Shown here in pieces: positions 1-11,747 of a stretch of DNA of 64,000 nt. The DNA comes from Ischnura elegans (Eukaryota; Arthropoda; Insecta; Odonata; Coenagrionidae). Below the pieces are notes generated by a model. That model was given only the letters and a program-made list of their open reading frames with translations, was not told the origin of the DNA and did no database searches. The stretch is taken from NCBI RefSeq assembly GCF_921293095.1, contig NC_060248.1, forward strand, positions 129,716,972-129,780,971, read 5' to 3'. Position 1 is the first letter of the stretch. Each line of letters begins with the position of its first letter. The position numbers and the translations under genes are program-made.

Positions 1-295
1 TGCCCAACAGTGAACCAAGCACTAGAGACCCACGCCGCTAAGTATTTCGCTGCAGCCCTTAGAAGGCAAAATGTCACAATAGGGTCGATTACTCAGACAA
101 GGAACCGCAATTCATTATTAGAATTCGGTTGATGAAGTGGGAAGATTACTTACGAGGAAAAATGATTTTCTTCACTCAGCCATTCTCTGTTTAAAATGAA
201 AAGATACGAGAAGGTACCCCCACATATCATGAGTTGGTGAAGCCATTACATCTCTGATAAATCAGAACCGATCAGAGAGGGAAAGCATTTCTAAC
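1..295 (+). repeat. Direct repeat, copy 1 (partner at 1836-2180)
   Basis: The segment matches 1836-2180 in the same orientation. Shared blocks run in the same order: the gtgaaccaagc start, atttcgctgcag, ccgcaattcattat, ttacgaggaaaaat, agccattctc, and gggaaag then atttctaac at the end. Divergence is clear, with small gaps. The left edge may continue outside the window. No coding frame is apparent. It is either an unclassified interspersed repeat or a local duplication. Confidence 0.7.
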
Positions 296-396
296 TAGAG
301 AACCGTCTAGTTGCTCTCTTACAATGAAAGCCTAACCTTGCGAGACTAATAATTGTTGTATTTATTTTGTAAGCAGTTATTTTTTAATTGTACGCA

Positions 397-563
397 CAGT
401 GGTGAATCTATGGGGGGGGGGCTAAGGGGACCATAGCCCCCCCCACCCTTGGGTGTCCAATTCACTTTAGATAAAATAGTTATTTTATTCGGACCCCCAC
501 TACTGCTGGTCGGCAAACCCCCACTTAGCCTCCCCCCTTTTCCCTATTCTGGATCCGCCACTG
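397..563. mobile_element. Short hAT-type MITE, degenerate
   Basis: The left end reads CAGTGGTGAATCTATGGGGG and the right end CTGGATCCGCCACTG, which are imperfect inverted repeats of each other, with G-rich and C-rich runs just inside. Intact relatives in this window at 39938-40201 and 54293-54558 have 8-bp target duplications, which is the basis for the hAT assignment. Here the flanks (tgtacgca and ctgatccg) no longer match clearly. It is non-coding. Confidence 0.6.
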
Positions 564-1495
564 CTGATCCGCATCTTACTATATTTCTACTGTTTTCATT
601 CATGTAATGAAAGTGTTACCGTCGGAAGAAATAATTAAAATAAGCGGCAATTAACTTCGCTTGTTACGCGAGAGATGCTTGGGAGTATCTAGGGGCGGTG
701 ACTCGCTCCGCATTAATTTGTGACGGTATCAAATTTTCTGCCAGAGTCTCGACGCCTACGATTTTTCACCGAGAATTGCTCGATAAGTGGACGACGGGTT
801 GTAAACGGAAAAATTTGTCCGTGCCATTATCAAAATCGACGATAAAAGAAAGTCCTAAACTGGTCTATTGTGTCAAAAACAAGTGTGAGCTCAAATAAAG
901 ACGTATCACTCGAGCTGAGAAATAGATCGAAGTAAGAATGGTGCATAGGAGGCAAAGGAGACAAGTAAGCTGGGCAAATCGCAGTGCGCAAGTCATTCAA
1001 ATTAACCTATAATGCTGATTATTCATGGTTATAGGTAAACCTATTTATCTGAATGAAGCTGAACAAAACTGTAAATCCTCGCAATGGATTAACATGACGA
1101 CTATTAACTTATCACTGTGAAGCTGAAACATACGTTTCATTCGTTGATGATTGAAACATAATTCTAAAAAGGTTTCTTGAATGTTCTCGTGATACATGAC
1201 CCTACCTAATGCCACCTCATTGCATAAAATTTTTGAGTATATTTTGGATATTTTTTCCTGGGAGTCTCCCTCGCGGAGAAACAAAGCAGACAGAGGAATC
1301 TATGTCGAGAAAAAGTTTACAATGCCCGTGAATCACCAAATGAATGGTCACCACGTCGTTAAATAGTTCTACTTTGCGAGTGCATTGAGACAATGTGAAG
1401 TAAAAGCAAAATGTAAATGAAGCAAAGGCTAAAGGAAGCGAATGAACCACCAAGGATATATAAAATTAAAATGAACGAAAATTTGACTGACTTAC

Positions 1496-1596
1496 CATAT
1501 CTTAATCAGCACACCTCTTCCATGTGACCTTATAAGGATTTCCCGCAAAATCTGATTTCACTTCACACAATCGACAGCGACAACGGATTTGCATTG
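1496..1596 (-). other. Candidate internal exon, minus strand
   Basis: On the minus strand a pyrimidine-rich acceptor (ctttctttacag) precedes 101 bases that end at a strong donor (ATATG then gtaagtcag). One frame starts with ATG at the third base and stays open for 30 codons with five cysteines, ending at TAA shortly before the donor. The candidate upstream exon ends at 3031 on the same strand, giving an intron of about 1.4 kb. Either this encodes a very short peptide or the transcript is non-coding. I do not recognise the peptide. The splice signals are seen; transcription is inferred. Confidence 0.45.
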
Positions 1597-1835
1597 CTGT
1601 AAAGAAAGAAAAATAACAAATTAAATTTCGCATCGACTTAGTGCTCGATTCAAACGATTACTATCCTTTGTAAACCTCTAGCCACACTATAAATATTATC
1701 ACTAGAAAGAATTAAAATATGCGAGAATGTCTGAGTGAGCCATATTGATACATTTTTCAAGTAGAAATAAACGAAATTAAAAAAAATTTATTGGAATTCA
1801 ATCCCTACCGACTGAGAATTTAAACAAAATTCGTT

Positions 1836-2180
1836 CCTAATAGTGAACCAAGCGCTGCTAGTAGTCACCAGTAGTCACCCATGTATTTCGCTGCAGTATT
1901 TAGGAGGCAAAATGCCACGGTAGATTTTTAAGACCCGAACCGCAATTCATTATACGTATTCGGTAAATGGAAGTGGGGACATTGTATTAGTTAAGAGGAA
2001 AGTCCGAAGATTATTAAGTTACGAGGAAAAATAATCTTCATAACTAAGCCATTCTCAGTTTAAAATGAAAAACATGCGAAGCTAACGCCCACATTTCACG
2101 ATTTGATGACGTCATTACATCTCCGGTAAATTTAACCGTTCAGCTGGAACCAATCATACAGGGAAAGAATTTCTAACTTC
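1836..2180 (+). repeat. Direct repeat, copy 2 (partner at 1-295)
   Basis: Second copy of the window's opening segment, same orientation, about 1.84 kb downstream. It carries extra short insertions, including a doubled agtagtcacc and a segment around 1975-2015. The candidate exon at 1496-1596 and the MITE at 397-563 lie between the copies. Confidence 0.7.
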
Positions 2181-2189
2181 TTGTGGTCT

Positions 2190-3030
2190 CATTTCTAATT
2201 CTTATTTCCAACTCCCTCAGAATTATGGCCCAACCTTAGTTTCAAAGAAGCGTTCCACATTATGTATAAATGTACTCATTTCCTAGACCAATCCGTGGAA
2301 TAAGTGGCAGCAAGGTGGAATATACCAATTAAGATTGGCAAAATATATGATGTCACAGATTCTGATTCACATCACTGCATAGTTATGGAATATACGAATA
2401 CTTTGATTAACAATTTTTGACGCAACCAATATAATACACCGGTGAAAACTTGAAAAGACAACGTCAGTACCAACTGATTATGACGGTTTAGAGCAATGCA
2501 CAGTCCCGAGAATCGCCGATTCAAAAGCTTACATTGAAACCCTGGTCTAAAAATTTCTGGAGCACTTCTTACGACCTTGGTTCACGCTTGCCGAGAAATA
2601 GTGAATTTAAAATTTGAGAGGCGAGAGAAATTCACCACACACAAAAATGGATATTTCATACGTTGCAAGTATTTTGCAAGTCCCAAAACATGACCAAACG
2701 AGAACGGTTCAGGTAAACGAACGATGGAAACTTCCCTCCGAAAAATATATTCACGACCATCATATCGATAACGATTACATTACGTAGCCTCAAACATCGA
2801 ATAAAATATGAGAATTACTCTTGATAAGCTTGAAGACTATACGGGGTCACTGGTTCTCAGCACTTCGTTGAACACGATTTTCCGCAAAATTAATTTACTT
2901 TACGGGTTCCATAGTCACTCGCTACAACAATTATTTCACATGCCTAAAGTCGAAATCACACACAATCAACACTGAAGAAAACTTAGAAAATCCAAGTTGT
3001 TAACTTTTTTGGGAACACTCCCGTACTCAC
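2190..3030. other. No supported gene
   Basis: AT-rich sequence without a convincing frame, repeat border or RNA. If the exon pair ending at 3031 and starting at 1596 is real, this is intron. Confidence 0.5.
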
Positions 3031-3812
3031 CTCTAAACTCAATGCAAGTTGCCGCCAGACTGATGAAAGATTTTCAGGAGAAGCATTGTGGGCCTCTTCG
3101 AGTGTCACGTGACATCTAGCCACCACAATAAATAGTTCCGATAAATTAAAAAAAAGTAAAAAGCAAGCTACAGCATAACATAAATAACTTATAATATATT
3201 TAAATCTATTAATTTTAATATTTGATGTTGCTTATTAATTTAATAATACGTTTAGGTGCGATTAGAAAATTGATTCGATACGCGGAAGAACGAATTTAAT
3301 TTTAAGTCTTCGCGGAATAACTTTAGCGGAAAACAGTATCCTTCCGCGAGGGTCTCGATGCAATTTTTCCAACCTTTTTTCGCGCCTTCTAGAAAAATCA
3401 TCCCATTGTGGGAGGGGGAAAATCTGCTTCAAAGGTCATTCAAAGACGTCATCCGCAAGATTATCATCGTTTCACGAAAGTATTGCATTGTTCCATTGCC
3501 TCTCGTAACAGTCTGCTCCGCGACGTAAAATTGGGCAGTAGTCATGGCTGTTTGATGTCGAGCCTGCCTTAATTCGACGGCCTCAGTAACTGCCTTACCC
3601 CGCCTCCTATCAGGTCTTACCCCCCTCTAGTCAACTCGTCACGAACCTTGGTGCCATTTCAAGCAACTTATTTCTTGATTAGACAGCTGATAAACAAACC
3701 AACCCTCTTCGTCAAGATCGCCTTCTTTCTCAGCAGTTACGGAGTTAGTGTAAGAAGACAGTGCGAAGGAGACTACGACAGAAACATAATAACTCTTCGG
3801 ATGGCCATTTAC
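3031..3812. promoter_or_regulatory. Candidate divergent promoter A with first-exon donors on both strands
   Basis: The minus strand has a first-exon-like segment ending at 3031 (TTTAGAG then gtgagtacgg). The plus strand has one ending at 3812 (CATTTAC then gtgagtacg). The 10-bp palindrome GTCACGTGAC at 3104-3113 is a strong E-box of the type bound by bHLH-zip factors. The middle (about 3150-3260) is very AT-rich. The layout matches 20569-21335, where the donor-to-donor distance is nearly the same (about 780 versus 767 bases). Start sites are not defined, and an initiator-like TCAGTC lies near 3059 on the minus strand. That this is a promoter is inference. Confidence 0.4.
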
Positions 3813-5239
3813 GTGAGTACGAGAATGTTTTACTGGCGATAGAACAATTCATAGGACAAACTTACTTTGAAAAAGTCATGCGATCTATTTTACGATAATG
3901 TTCGTAATTATTTTACTGGTTGTATTTGTAGGGTGGGAAGAATCGAAAAGAAAGTAATAGGCATTTGTAAAATCTCGCTATTTGAGGTGTGATTTTTTCG
4001 TCAAAATAGCAGTGCAATTTAAAGGACGTAAAAATCGGTCGCTAACTGATCTCCATGAAAGTGTTGAAAGCATAAAAATTATTATTTAAATGAGATAATG
4101 TGCTGCACTTTTAAGTGGGTGGTTGAGTTGTACGTTAAGATTCAATCGGATTGCTGTTTTTGTGTTGCTTATCACTTTCCATATATTTACGGTTTCGGTA
4201 GTTCCACATAGTAAATTAAGAACTTAATGGTAAAGATCAACTCATCCGCATTCGCATGTATTTTCGTAATGATTTTTCAATGAAATAATGGTAATAGCTT
4301 AAGGGCATTGGCGTGGTAGCGGTGGGAAAGTCAGGGAGTTCTCAATTCCTCTTCCTATCGAAATTCAGGAGAGAATGATCATATGCGAAATCCCTCATAA
4401 TGAACCCCTCCTACCCGGAAATTTTATGTGTATGGCTGGAGCAGTCGTTGTACATCGTTGTTTAGGGGGTTCATTAACTTCCATACCGCGACTTGGTGGT
4501 GTGCAATACCTGTTAGTGATATTACGTATGAAGCCTGATATACGCTGACGAGTGACTTTGTGGTTTTCATAAATTATTTTAAAACATTGTTCAATAATCT
4601 GGTCATGCGAAAATTTTGATTGGTAAGCCACCTAAAAGCAATTGCAATATTTTCAATTTTCCCAGAAATTACATGGGTGGTTCTATCCCCACTATGTTAC
4701 GACTGCGGCCTAGATTTGAATAACGGTAAAGGTAATATAGTAACTCTCTCACGCATGGCTCACACCAATGCGATGCCTCTTCAAGTGTTTATTCAAGTGT
4801 CGAATTACTCTATTTCCTGTGCCAATTCACATAACATTCCAAAAATCATTCCAAATTCTCTGTCCATCTTGATGATTATTTTCTGCCATTTGCGTGAATA
4901 TTTTCGAGACCGCAACGATTTCAACAAGTTGGGCTAAACGATGAAATTTAGAGTGCCTGAGAAGTATTTTTTCTGCTGCTGCTTTCCCGTTGAGCTGCAG
5001 CGATGGCTTTTTCTCTCTGGGTTTCCGTCCGGGTTAGGCTCCCCAATTTCTGCCGACGTTTCGATGGACGCGTCTCACTAACAGTATGTCGGAAGTCCGA
5101 GAAAAATTCATGGCATATCAATTGCTATTCCCGTAAATACTGGGGGGCGGAAATGTTTCTCTAGGGCATGAAATTAACTGCAGGGGAATGGTGTGGCCAA
5201 TTTTCTTCAATAAAAACCTTCCGTTTGCATTTATGCAGT
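3813..5239. other. No gene that can be named
   Basis: If the plus-strand donor at 3812 is used, this begins as intron. A minus-strand frame is open at 4395-4631 with varied residue use and no ATG at its left end; I do not recognise it. A donor-like site (TTGATTG then gtaagcc) is on the plus strand near 4622. The stretch near 5040-5075 (gccgacgtttcgatgg) resembles the tail motif of Penelope-type elements but is too short to call. Confidence 0.35.
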
Positions 5240-5291
5240 AGTTAGTAGGAAATAAGTTACATTTATAAATGTAACTTATTTCCTACTAACT
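5240..5291. repeat. Perfect 52-bp palindrome
   Basis: Positions 5240-5265 are the exact reverse complement of 5266-5291 with no spacer. The centre is ATTTA/TAAAT and the outer bases read AGTTAGTAGG/CCTACTAACT. Old inverted repeats in this window have all diverged, so an exact copy implies recent origin or correction between arms. It could extrude as a cruciform or be transcribed as a hairpin. Confidence 0.95.
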
Positions 5292-5925
5292 TTCATCTGT
5301 TGAGGCGTTAGACCTATTTACCACTCACAATAAATCTCCAGCTATTTTCCACACGTTGATATGACCGGTTAGATCCAACTTCGCATTACCTCTTTTTGGG
5401 GTGAATCAGGTAGACTCAACTGGATCTGAACCTCTCTGCTCGAGTAAAGTGCCCATATACCAATACATACCATTCTACCTCCTAACCTTTAAGATCCCAC
5501 CTCTTGTCCTTGCTTCGGCCTGCACTAACCAATCAGGACAAGAAATGAACTTCTCGGCCTAAGCTAGGATCTTATCTTCGAATAACTCCTATATTTTAAG
5601 CTTTGGTTTTTCTTTTGTCTCTAGACAGGTTTGTTTTCCTTGCCTAACTTTTGCAAAGCAGCTATCGGTCTTCTACAACTCCTTACACACCTCTTAGAAC
5701 TCATTTTCAGTGACGTCGCCTTGCCACAGCTCCGTTGCTTATCAGTTGCCAGCCCTAGTTAACAGCTTCGATTTATTATGCGAAAAAAATGTGCTCATAC
5801 AAAAACTATCACGTAGTGCCCAACATCAGCGTTGATGTTCAGTTTTAGTTTTTAAGAGGACGCATACTTCGAGCTCAATCGGTCTTTTTTGTGACGGATT
5901 ACTAGCTTAAAACTCATGTACCAAC
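5292..5925. other. No supported gene
   Basis: Mixed-composition sequence upstream of the Gypsy remnant. No LTR could be recognised: no second copy of this stretch and no primer-binding site were seen. Confidence 0.4.
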
Positions 5926-6492
5926 TTGGAATTTTCAGGGTGCATAAAAGAGATCTGCAAGCCAGCTGAGATGGGGAAACATCAGGCTGAGACCCTGCAA
6001 GGAGCCAAACCCGTGGATGCAGTCAGCAGGAAAAGAACGAGAGCTGAAGCATTGAAGGATTCAGTGAGGCATACTGATAAGTACCTACCTGAGACAGTAG
6101 TGAATTTGTGTAAAACGTGCAATTTTAAGCATAAAAAAGGAGAATGTCGAGCATTTGGTAAAATTTTCAATAATTGTGGAAAGCAAAATCATTTTGCAAT
6201 TGCATGTAAATTTAGAAAATTGTATAATAATACTAAAGTAAAATCAGTTGACTTATCTGCCCCAGACGTAATTGTTGAACACGATCTTAATGATTTTGTA
6301 ATTGAAAGTGTTGTGAACAGTTTAAGAATGAAAGATGATTCGAATGTTTGGTCTGAGACTATTAATGTTAATGGTGTAAACGTCAAATTTAAACTAGATA
6401 TCGGTGCTCAAGTGAATGTTTTGCCTCACAGAATACTGACACATTGTAAAAGTGATAATTTGATGAAGGTGGAATTGAAACCCACGTCATAA
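5926..6492 (+). pseudogene. Ty3/Gypsy gag-protease remnant
   Basis: A 188-codon frame covers the C-terminal part of a Gypsy Gag and the start of Pol. At about residues 62-94 there is a Cys-rich segment: a C-x2-C-x4-H block, then a zinc knuckle in which the first cysteine is replaced by Phe (IFNNCGKQNHFAIAC). At about residues 157-167 KLDIGAQVNVLP matches the retroviral-type aspartic protease active site, with Ile where the usual triad has Thr or Ser. Both changes argue against function. The frame stops at 6492, and degraded protease-like sequence (LDGHKVKPLG in another frame) continues to about 6560. The related fragment at 43390-44560 continues the same polyprotein order. The frame has no proper start. 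Confidence 0.75.
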
Positions 6493-6955
6493 ATATTAGA
6501 ATCATTAGATGGTCATAAAGTGAAGCCACTTGGAGTGGCAAGTCAAAACACTACGCAGAGGAATTTTCAAATGTTCTGGATTTCTGGATTCCGGATTTGA
6601 GGTCCTCAACTGTAATATGTTCATCAAGAATCGCTCTTTTTACTGAAAAGGATGAAAATTAACAGTGAAATCTACCTCTTTATCTAAATGAATTAATGAA
6701 CCAGAACTTAACAACATCACTAACTCATGAAAAATAAGTGGTAAATTTAGCATTTTTTCACTTAAAAGTTATGAGAAAATGACTGAATGAGAAATACCTT
6801 TTTTGTCATTACTAATTTTTCCATCCACTAACAGACTTGCCTGGTAGAATTGTAATATTGGGTCTGACTGAAGGACCCCATAGGAAATGAACATGAGCTC
6901 TCGAACATGAGCTGATTTTTTTCCCTTACCTTACACTCAACAGATGTTGGATGAA

Positions 6956-7020
6956 GAACATGATATTAGAATACCACTACATTTCCGGGTCCGACAGAAA
7001 CGACAAATTGAGAGAGATAT
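6956..7020 (+). mobile_element. LINE-B fragment, C-terminal tail
   Basis: The translation matches the tail of the LINE-B ORF2 (a run like ILEYHYISGSDRNDKLREI), also present at 31650-31990 and 53100-53230. It is only about 65 bp and ends in a GA-rich simple repeat (7010-7035). Confidence 0.6.
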
Positions 7021-7047
7021 GAGAGAGAGATAGAGAAAAAATTGATT

Positions 7048-7121
7048 ACTTCGGACTTGAACCCTCGCAAAATTTTCATTAAGTTACAGCGCACAGTATA
7101 GACCCACTCGGCTACGGAGCC
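7048..7121 (-). repeat. tRNA-derived sequence (SINE head or tRNA pseudogene)
   Basis: On the minus strand there is an intact RNA polymerase III A box (TAGCCGAGTGG) and a perfect B box (GGTTCAAGTCC) at tRNA-like spacing, followed within about 15 bases by a T-run terminator. The acceptor arms do not pair well, so it is not a functional tRNA. The A-box form is typical of Ser/Leu tRNAs. It sits between two LINE-B pieces. Confidence 0.6.
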
Positions 7122-7126
7122 ATGTA

Positions 7127-7614
7127 TTGTTCAAATTTCCCTCCCACTGGTGCAATAGAAAATACCGAAACTCGATTTCAAAACTGTGGCGAAAGTGGCG
7201 CCGCACCATTTGTTGCAATACTTTTGAATCCGACTGTACCTACAGTGTTACCCAAGTGTTAAGCGAAATAGGCTTGGAGCCATTGGAGACTCTGAAGATG
7301 CGCGCTATTTAGCGCGCGGAGGCCTAGATTGCTTGAACAATTGAGAATGGATATCTTTCAGAGCGACACAGAGAACGTAATATTAAGGCCACACTATATT
7401 ACCAGGTCCGATAGAAGCGATAAATTAAAAGATGTTTTGCCGAACGGATAGATATGGGAATTCGTCTCTCCACCGAGCCATAAAGGACTTTAATAAATGC
7501 TAGTCCCAACGCCGTTAGAGCACTTCTTTTTTTTAGCTGTAAACGGCTGGTGTCCTAACACCCCCTGCCACACGCCTTTTAGGCGGCTTGCGGGGTATTA
7601 TGCAGATGTAGATG
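7127..7614 (+). mobile_element. LINE-B 3' end (C-terminal ORF2 plus 3' UTR)
   Basis: The frame near 7240 reads VTQVLSEIGLEPLETL, matching the C-terminus of the reverse transcriptase ORF in the other LINE-B copies, then shifts into another frame. The 3' UTR has the family signature: gtcctaacaccccctgcc, a GC-rich self-complementary cacgcc/ggcttgcg element, and an end of repeated gatgta. The copy is 5' truncated, as is usual for LINE insertions, and abuts the Penelope fragment. Confidence 0.8.
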
Positions 7615-7618
7615 TAAT

Positions 7619-8162
7619 TACTGCAATTCCTGTTACGTAGGAAAAACTGGACGGAATTTCAGCATCCGGACCAAGGAACATCGTTCATGTTTTATTAAAA
7701 ACAACCAAGCCTCACACTTTGCCAAACATCTCATGGATTCCGACCACACTAGCGATTTCGAACCGATAATCCTACATAAAGGAAAAAAACGGTTAAAGGC
7801 TTGACGCACTCGAGCAGTTTGAGGGCCAAACCTCAACCGACATCACATTATTTAATGAGCAATTGTATTCTCACCATTCACCACTATTTTCCACGAAACC
7901 ATTAAGGGTACCACTCACCACTCCTAAACACCCCTCCCACTAGTTTCGTCATCTCACAACAACCCTCGGCCACCCCGTGCACTGACCCATCTGCATCGAC
8001 GTACTTCCCTTCCCACCCTCTCCTCTGCCCGCTACCCTCTCCAATAAACTCCAATTCCCCAACCTAAACTCCACCTTCCCCAACTTCTTCAAGGGTATTT
8101 AAATTGTATGTACAAATATGCGAAATTGCCAGATGATGATGACCGATCGCAAATATACATTT
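7619..8162 (+). mobile_element. Penelope-like element fragment with GIY-YIG endonuclease
   Basis: A 61-codon open stretch (7619-7804) encodes the core of a GIY-YIG nuclease: CYVGKTGR near the start, the catalytic-type Arg and the EH pair (SIRTKEHRS), then SHFAKHLMDSDH. This arrangement is typical of the C-terminal endonuclease of Penelope-like retroelements, which join a reverse transcriptase to a GIY-YIG domain. The RT part is missing. A C-rich 3' UTR-like stretch follows to 8162, where the hAT-type element is inserted. The frame has no start codon of its own. Confidence 0.75.
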
Positions 8163-8490
8163 TAGGGATGGACGGATCCAGGATTTTTTTTCGGATTCGG
8201 ATCGAATACTTGATTTTCGGAGCCGCCACTTTCGGATTGGATATTTTCGGATCAGAATGAGTCTTCAAATTCCTGATATTAAACGAAGTAGTTATTCAAG
8301 TTAATTTTGGGTGCATAGAATCAAACGAATGCTTTTTAGATTTCCATTCACATATCAATATGTTTATAAATTAAAAATAATTTTTATAGGCTTTCAAGTT
8401 TTTTTTTAAAACATCTTTACATTCTCAGGACCTAAACTGTTACGCTTGGGATTGGAAATGAAAATAGGTAAAATATTCGGATAAATCACT

Positions 8491-8535
8491 GACCAGTGGT
8501 GTAGAGAGAGGGGGAAGTCCGGGGGGTCCAGACCC
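8491..8535 (+). mobile_element. hAT-MITE end fragment
   Basis: CAGTGGTGTAGAGAG followed by a G-rich run and a gtccggggggtccagacccc hairpin resembles the ends of the MITEs at 54293 and 41271. No matching right end was seen. Confidence 0.4.
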
Positions 8536-10250
8536 CACGAAATATAAAGACACGATGACTTTCCTTCGTATTGGTATTTTTGATCATTAGAGTGGCTGCA
8601 GGAATCCGTCAAACATGGAGCATTCACCGTAAAAATGACAGTTGCGTAAAATCAATCGATTTTGAAGAAGTTCAGCGTCATGCAGGACAACCTTTATGCG
8701 ATATATTGAGCCACAAAGTATTTATACCTAAAAATATAAATAATATTACGTAGTGGGACATAAATTTTATTCGGATGTTACGATATTTTCAATTTTATAT
8801 ATATATTTTTTTAACTTTTAGTTTTTTTACCCGAATTTTCTGATAAAATGTACAATATCGTTTAGAGCGCCACGTTCCGACGCAGTATCTTTTGCACCAA
8901 TACAAAGGGAAAAGTATATGCAACGCAGTAGTAAAGAAAATTGTTGCTACTACTTGATACTCCTACCTCAGCATTGATTTAACTACAATGATGCAATGCG
9001 CTTACGCGGGCGACGGCCTTGCTGGCGCGTTGTAGGGCTGGAGGAAATCCAGTATTCATGGGTGTTATTCAATATTGTTGGATATTTTATTTCTATAACA
9101 AATGTTTACCATATGAATGAACATCTCTTGTCATATTTAGAACATTTTATCATTATTGGTTACCAGTTGACCTTACATTTTATTTACGCGTGCCCATGCT
9201 CTCCTAAAAATTGCTCAAGGACTCCAGCGGAAGGATATATTTATGGAACGAAAGTAATCCTCAAAAACTTGAATGCATTCAGAACAAAAAAATAATCCCT
9301 CAAATGCTACCCTTTCCTTCCGTTAGACGAAATAGTTTTCGTCCTCACGCGGCACATTGGCCCCCTGTCGCCTCTTTAGCGGCCTCCTCAACCGCATGCA
9401 GGGCGAACGACTGCCGAAAAGGCCTAAGCTATTTAATGCGCCCACTGGGAAAACCCAACCACCACTTGTAATGAATTGCACTTTGGACACCGGTAATGAA
9501 CGGAGTAAGCTTTTTCACGTTTCAAATGGGAATTTTCCTAGAAAATGTAGATAATAACATTGCGAACCTCACACTATGGAAAACACAAATTACTTCTAGA
9601 CATCGCTTGCCCGAAATTTTCTCGTCAAAACCCAGTTTTTATCAGATTTTGCCAAACGAAAGACGTGAAAGTGAATTTCCTCAAGCGTGAAGATCGAGTC
9701 TCGAAAAAGTCGAGTATCCTCGAACTTTTGTAAAAAAGACTTTTAGGGTTGAAGAAGAGTGCCATAGTGTTTTAGTGTAGTGTTGTACGATAACCCCTGC
9801 CTAACAATTCAGTTATTACTTTTGGTGCAATAAGTGTATTTGATTTAGCTGTCTTAGTTAGTACCTTCGCCTAAGACCTCAGTGGATATGAGAAATTTCA
9901 CGCGTCTTAAAATGCACGAAAAATTTCTTGAAAGTGGAAAAGGGTCCGTATCGTTTAAAAACTAATACGTATTGGACTGCTTGAGCAACAAGTTACAGTA
10001 AAATGAGTACGTTAATTCAAAATTTATCCTGAAAAATGTTGCAGAGAAGTGTTTTTTCTCACATTATCTTCGCCGGTGGAAGGAAAGCAAAAGAAATGAC
10101 AGGTTTTTTAGAAGAAGGTTCGTTGAATGGCTAAATGAGAAGTTGAAATTTCCTCCGCCTTTATTTAAACGTCTACCCAGTACATCCGGTAATCATTTAA
10201 TGCGGAATTTGTGATGAGTTTAGAGTGATATTCATTCTACTTAATTCAAT

Positions 10251-10910
10251 ATGTTAATCAAAATGGCTACTTTTGAAGGTTCGTCAGAGTTAGCTGAAAT
10301 TGGTCGACCAAAAAAACAATTCGAGAAGTCCAGTGAAAGAGCCAAGAGAAGGAAAACGAAGCATCCTAGAGCCAGCACATCGCCAGCAGAGAATCCATGA
10401 GTTATCGAAGCAAAAGTGATGAGTTTGTGGCGAAAATAATAAAAGAGGTGACAACAACCACTCTCTCAAGAGCGCGTCGAGTGTTGTCGAAATGGTGAGC
10501 CAGGAAGGTGAGGTAAAGTCATATCTCCCAAGCAGAATCCCTTTCCATGATCGTTTCTGGTAATTTCACGAAACGTCAGTACTTGCTCCTCCGACGGACA
10601 TCTGAAGAGGCCTTCCTATTGGCCACTTGTCCGAGGAGGAAATGGAGGCGAGGAATAAGGACATAAGAAGATTCACGGAGTAACATGCAAGGAAATTTTC
10701 CAGGATTGCAACGAATGAAGACCTGTTTAAAGATTACTCCTAACTTAAGATCCAATGATATCAAGTATTTCTAAGGTTCAAAGAAGGAAATTACTTCAAT
10801 TACCAGCCGAGGTAAAGAGTTTATCACTCCTATAAGAATTGAGTGAGCAGAGTGATGACGACAGTGATGAGGATGTGTCGGATAGTGATTATGAATGTAT
10901 GTAAATTTCT
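10251..10910 (+). pseudogene. Degraded ORF of an arthropod repeat-associated protein
   Basis: Frame 10251-10400 starts MLIKMATFEG and contains GRPKKQFEKSSERAKRRK, then stops. Other frames carry on in order: ESLSMIVSGNFTKRQYLLLR near 10530, LSEEEMEARNKDIRRF near 10625, HARKFSRIATNEDLFKDY near 10685, SDPMISSI-like sequence near 10755, and an acidic Ser/Asp tail ending SDSDYECM at about 10908. This order resembles uncharacterised arthropod proteins I recall as repeat-associated; that recall is not a search result. Several frameshifts and stops show it is dead. It lies inside the hAT-type element and may be cargo or its own accessory ORF. Confidence 0.6.
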
Positions 10911-11696
10911 TTCGTAACAATGACTGACAAAGATATGGAAAAATATTAACTTATTTTTTGACCATTTAAAAAAACCCAAATGAATGAAAAATCTCATTTA
11001 ATTTTTCGTATCAAATCATGTGCCCGTTACATTGATACCCCACCGCGTAAAGAGCTTATTGCAAGCGTATCGATAAATTTGGTTTTTAACTTGAGTTATA
11101 GGAGTTATGAAATATTGTTTATGACATTTAAATGATTGTAATTATTCCTCCATTGAAACTTTGGAAATAAGTAACCCCGTTTAAAATTGCTCCCAAAGCC
11201 ATTGGCACGTATCAAGGAACTATAAAATTGTCTACTTAATTAGAATTAGATGTTATCATTTTTCAAACAATTAATGAAGTTCGGTAGTACGGTAATGTTA
11301 ATAATACACCTATAATATAAATTTCCGAACAATGTTAATTTAATGATTGCATCAAATACGATCAAACATATGAGGAAGAAGATAATGTTCTCTTGGTTCA
11401 TTCAAAATAATTTGTTCAAAGATTGTCCAAAACTAAACAATGCAGTTCATTTTTATGCATACATGAATATTTTTTAAATAATTAATTCAGTTTAATGAGG
11501 TGCATAATTTGTATTTACTAGCGGGTGGATAATATCGAATTCCAATGTTAAAAAATAATTGTTTAAACAAAATGTTGAATAACAGTAAAAGTATTGAAAA
11601 TACATAAAAAATAGTTATAAATTCAGAATAAGGGGATCAAAAACAATGGGAATAGACGTTAAGGTCAAATATATACACAATAACAACGACGTAATT

Positions 11697-11747
11697 TATC
11701 TTGGCCAGCTTTTTTCGATTTGGGACCACTGTGCGGCGCATTCGAAG
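11697..11747 (-). repeat. Terminal-like repeat shared with 34880-34915 and 41758-41795
   Basis: The block ttggccagcttttttcgatt followed by tgggaccactgtgc is found here, reverse-complemented at 41758-41795, and with changes at 34880-34915. The boundary always lies at the same CACAGTGG side while the inner sequence differs, which suggests the end of a DNA transposon. No partner end was found. Confidence 0.45.

Noticed and set aside
5926..6492. Functional retroviral Gag/protease
   Set aside because: The zinc knuckle lacks a cysteine and the protease triad is changed; no LTRs or full Pol were found.
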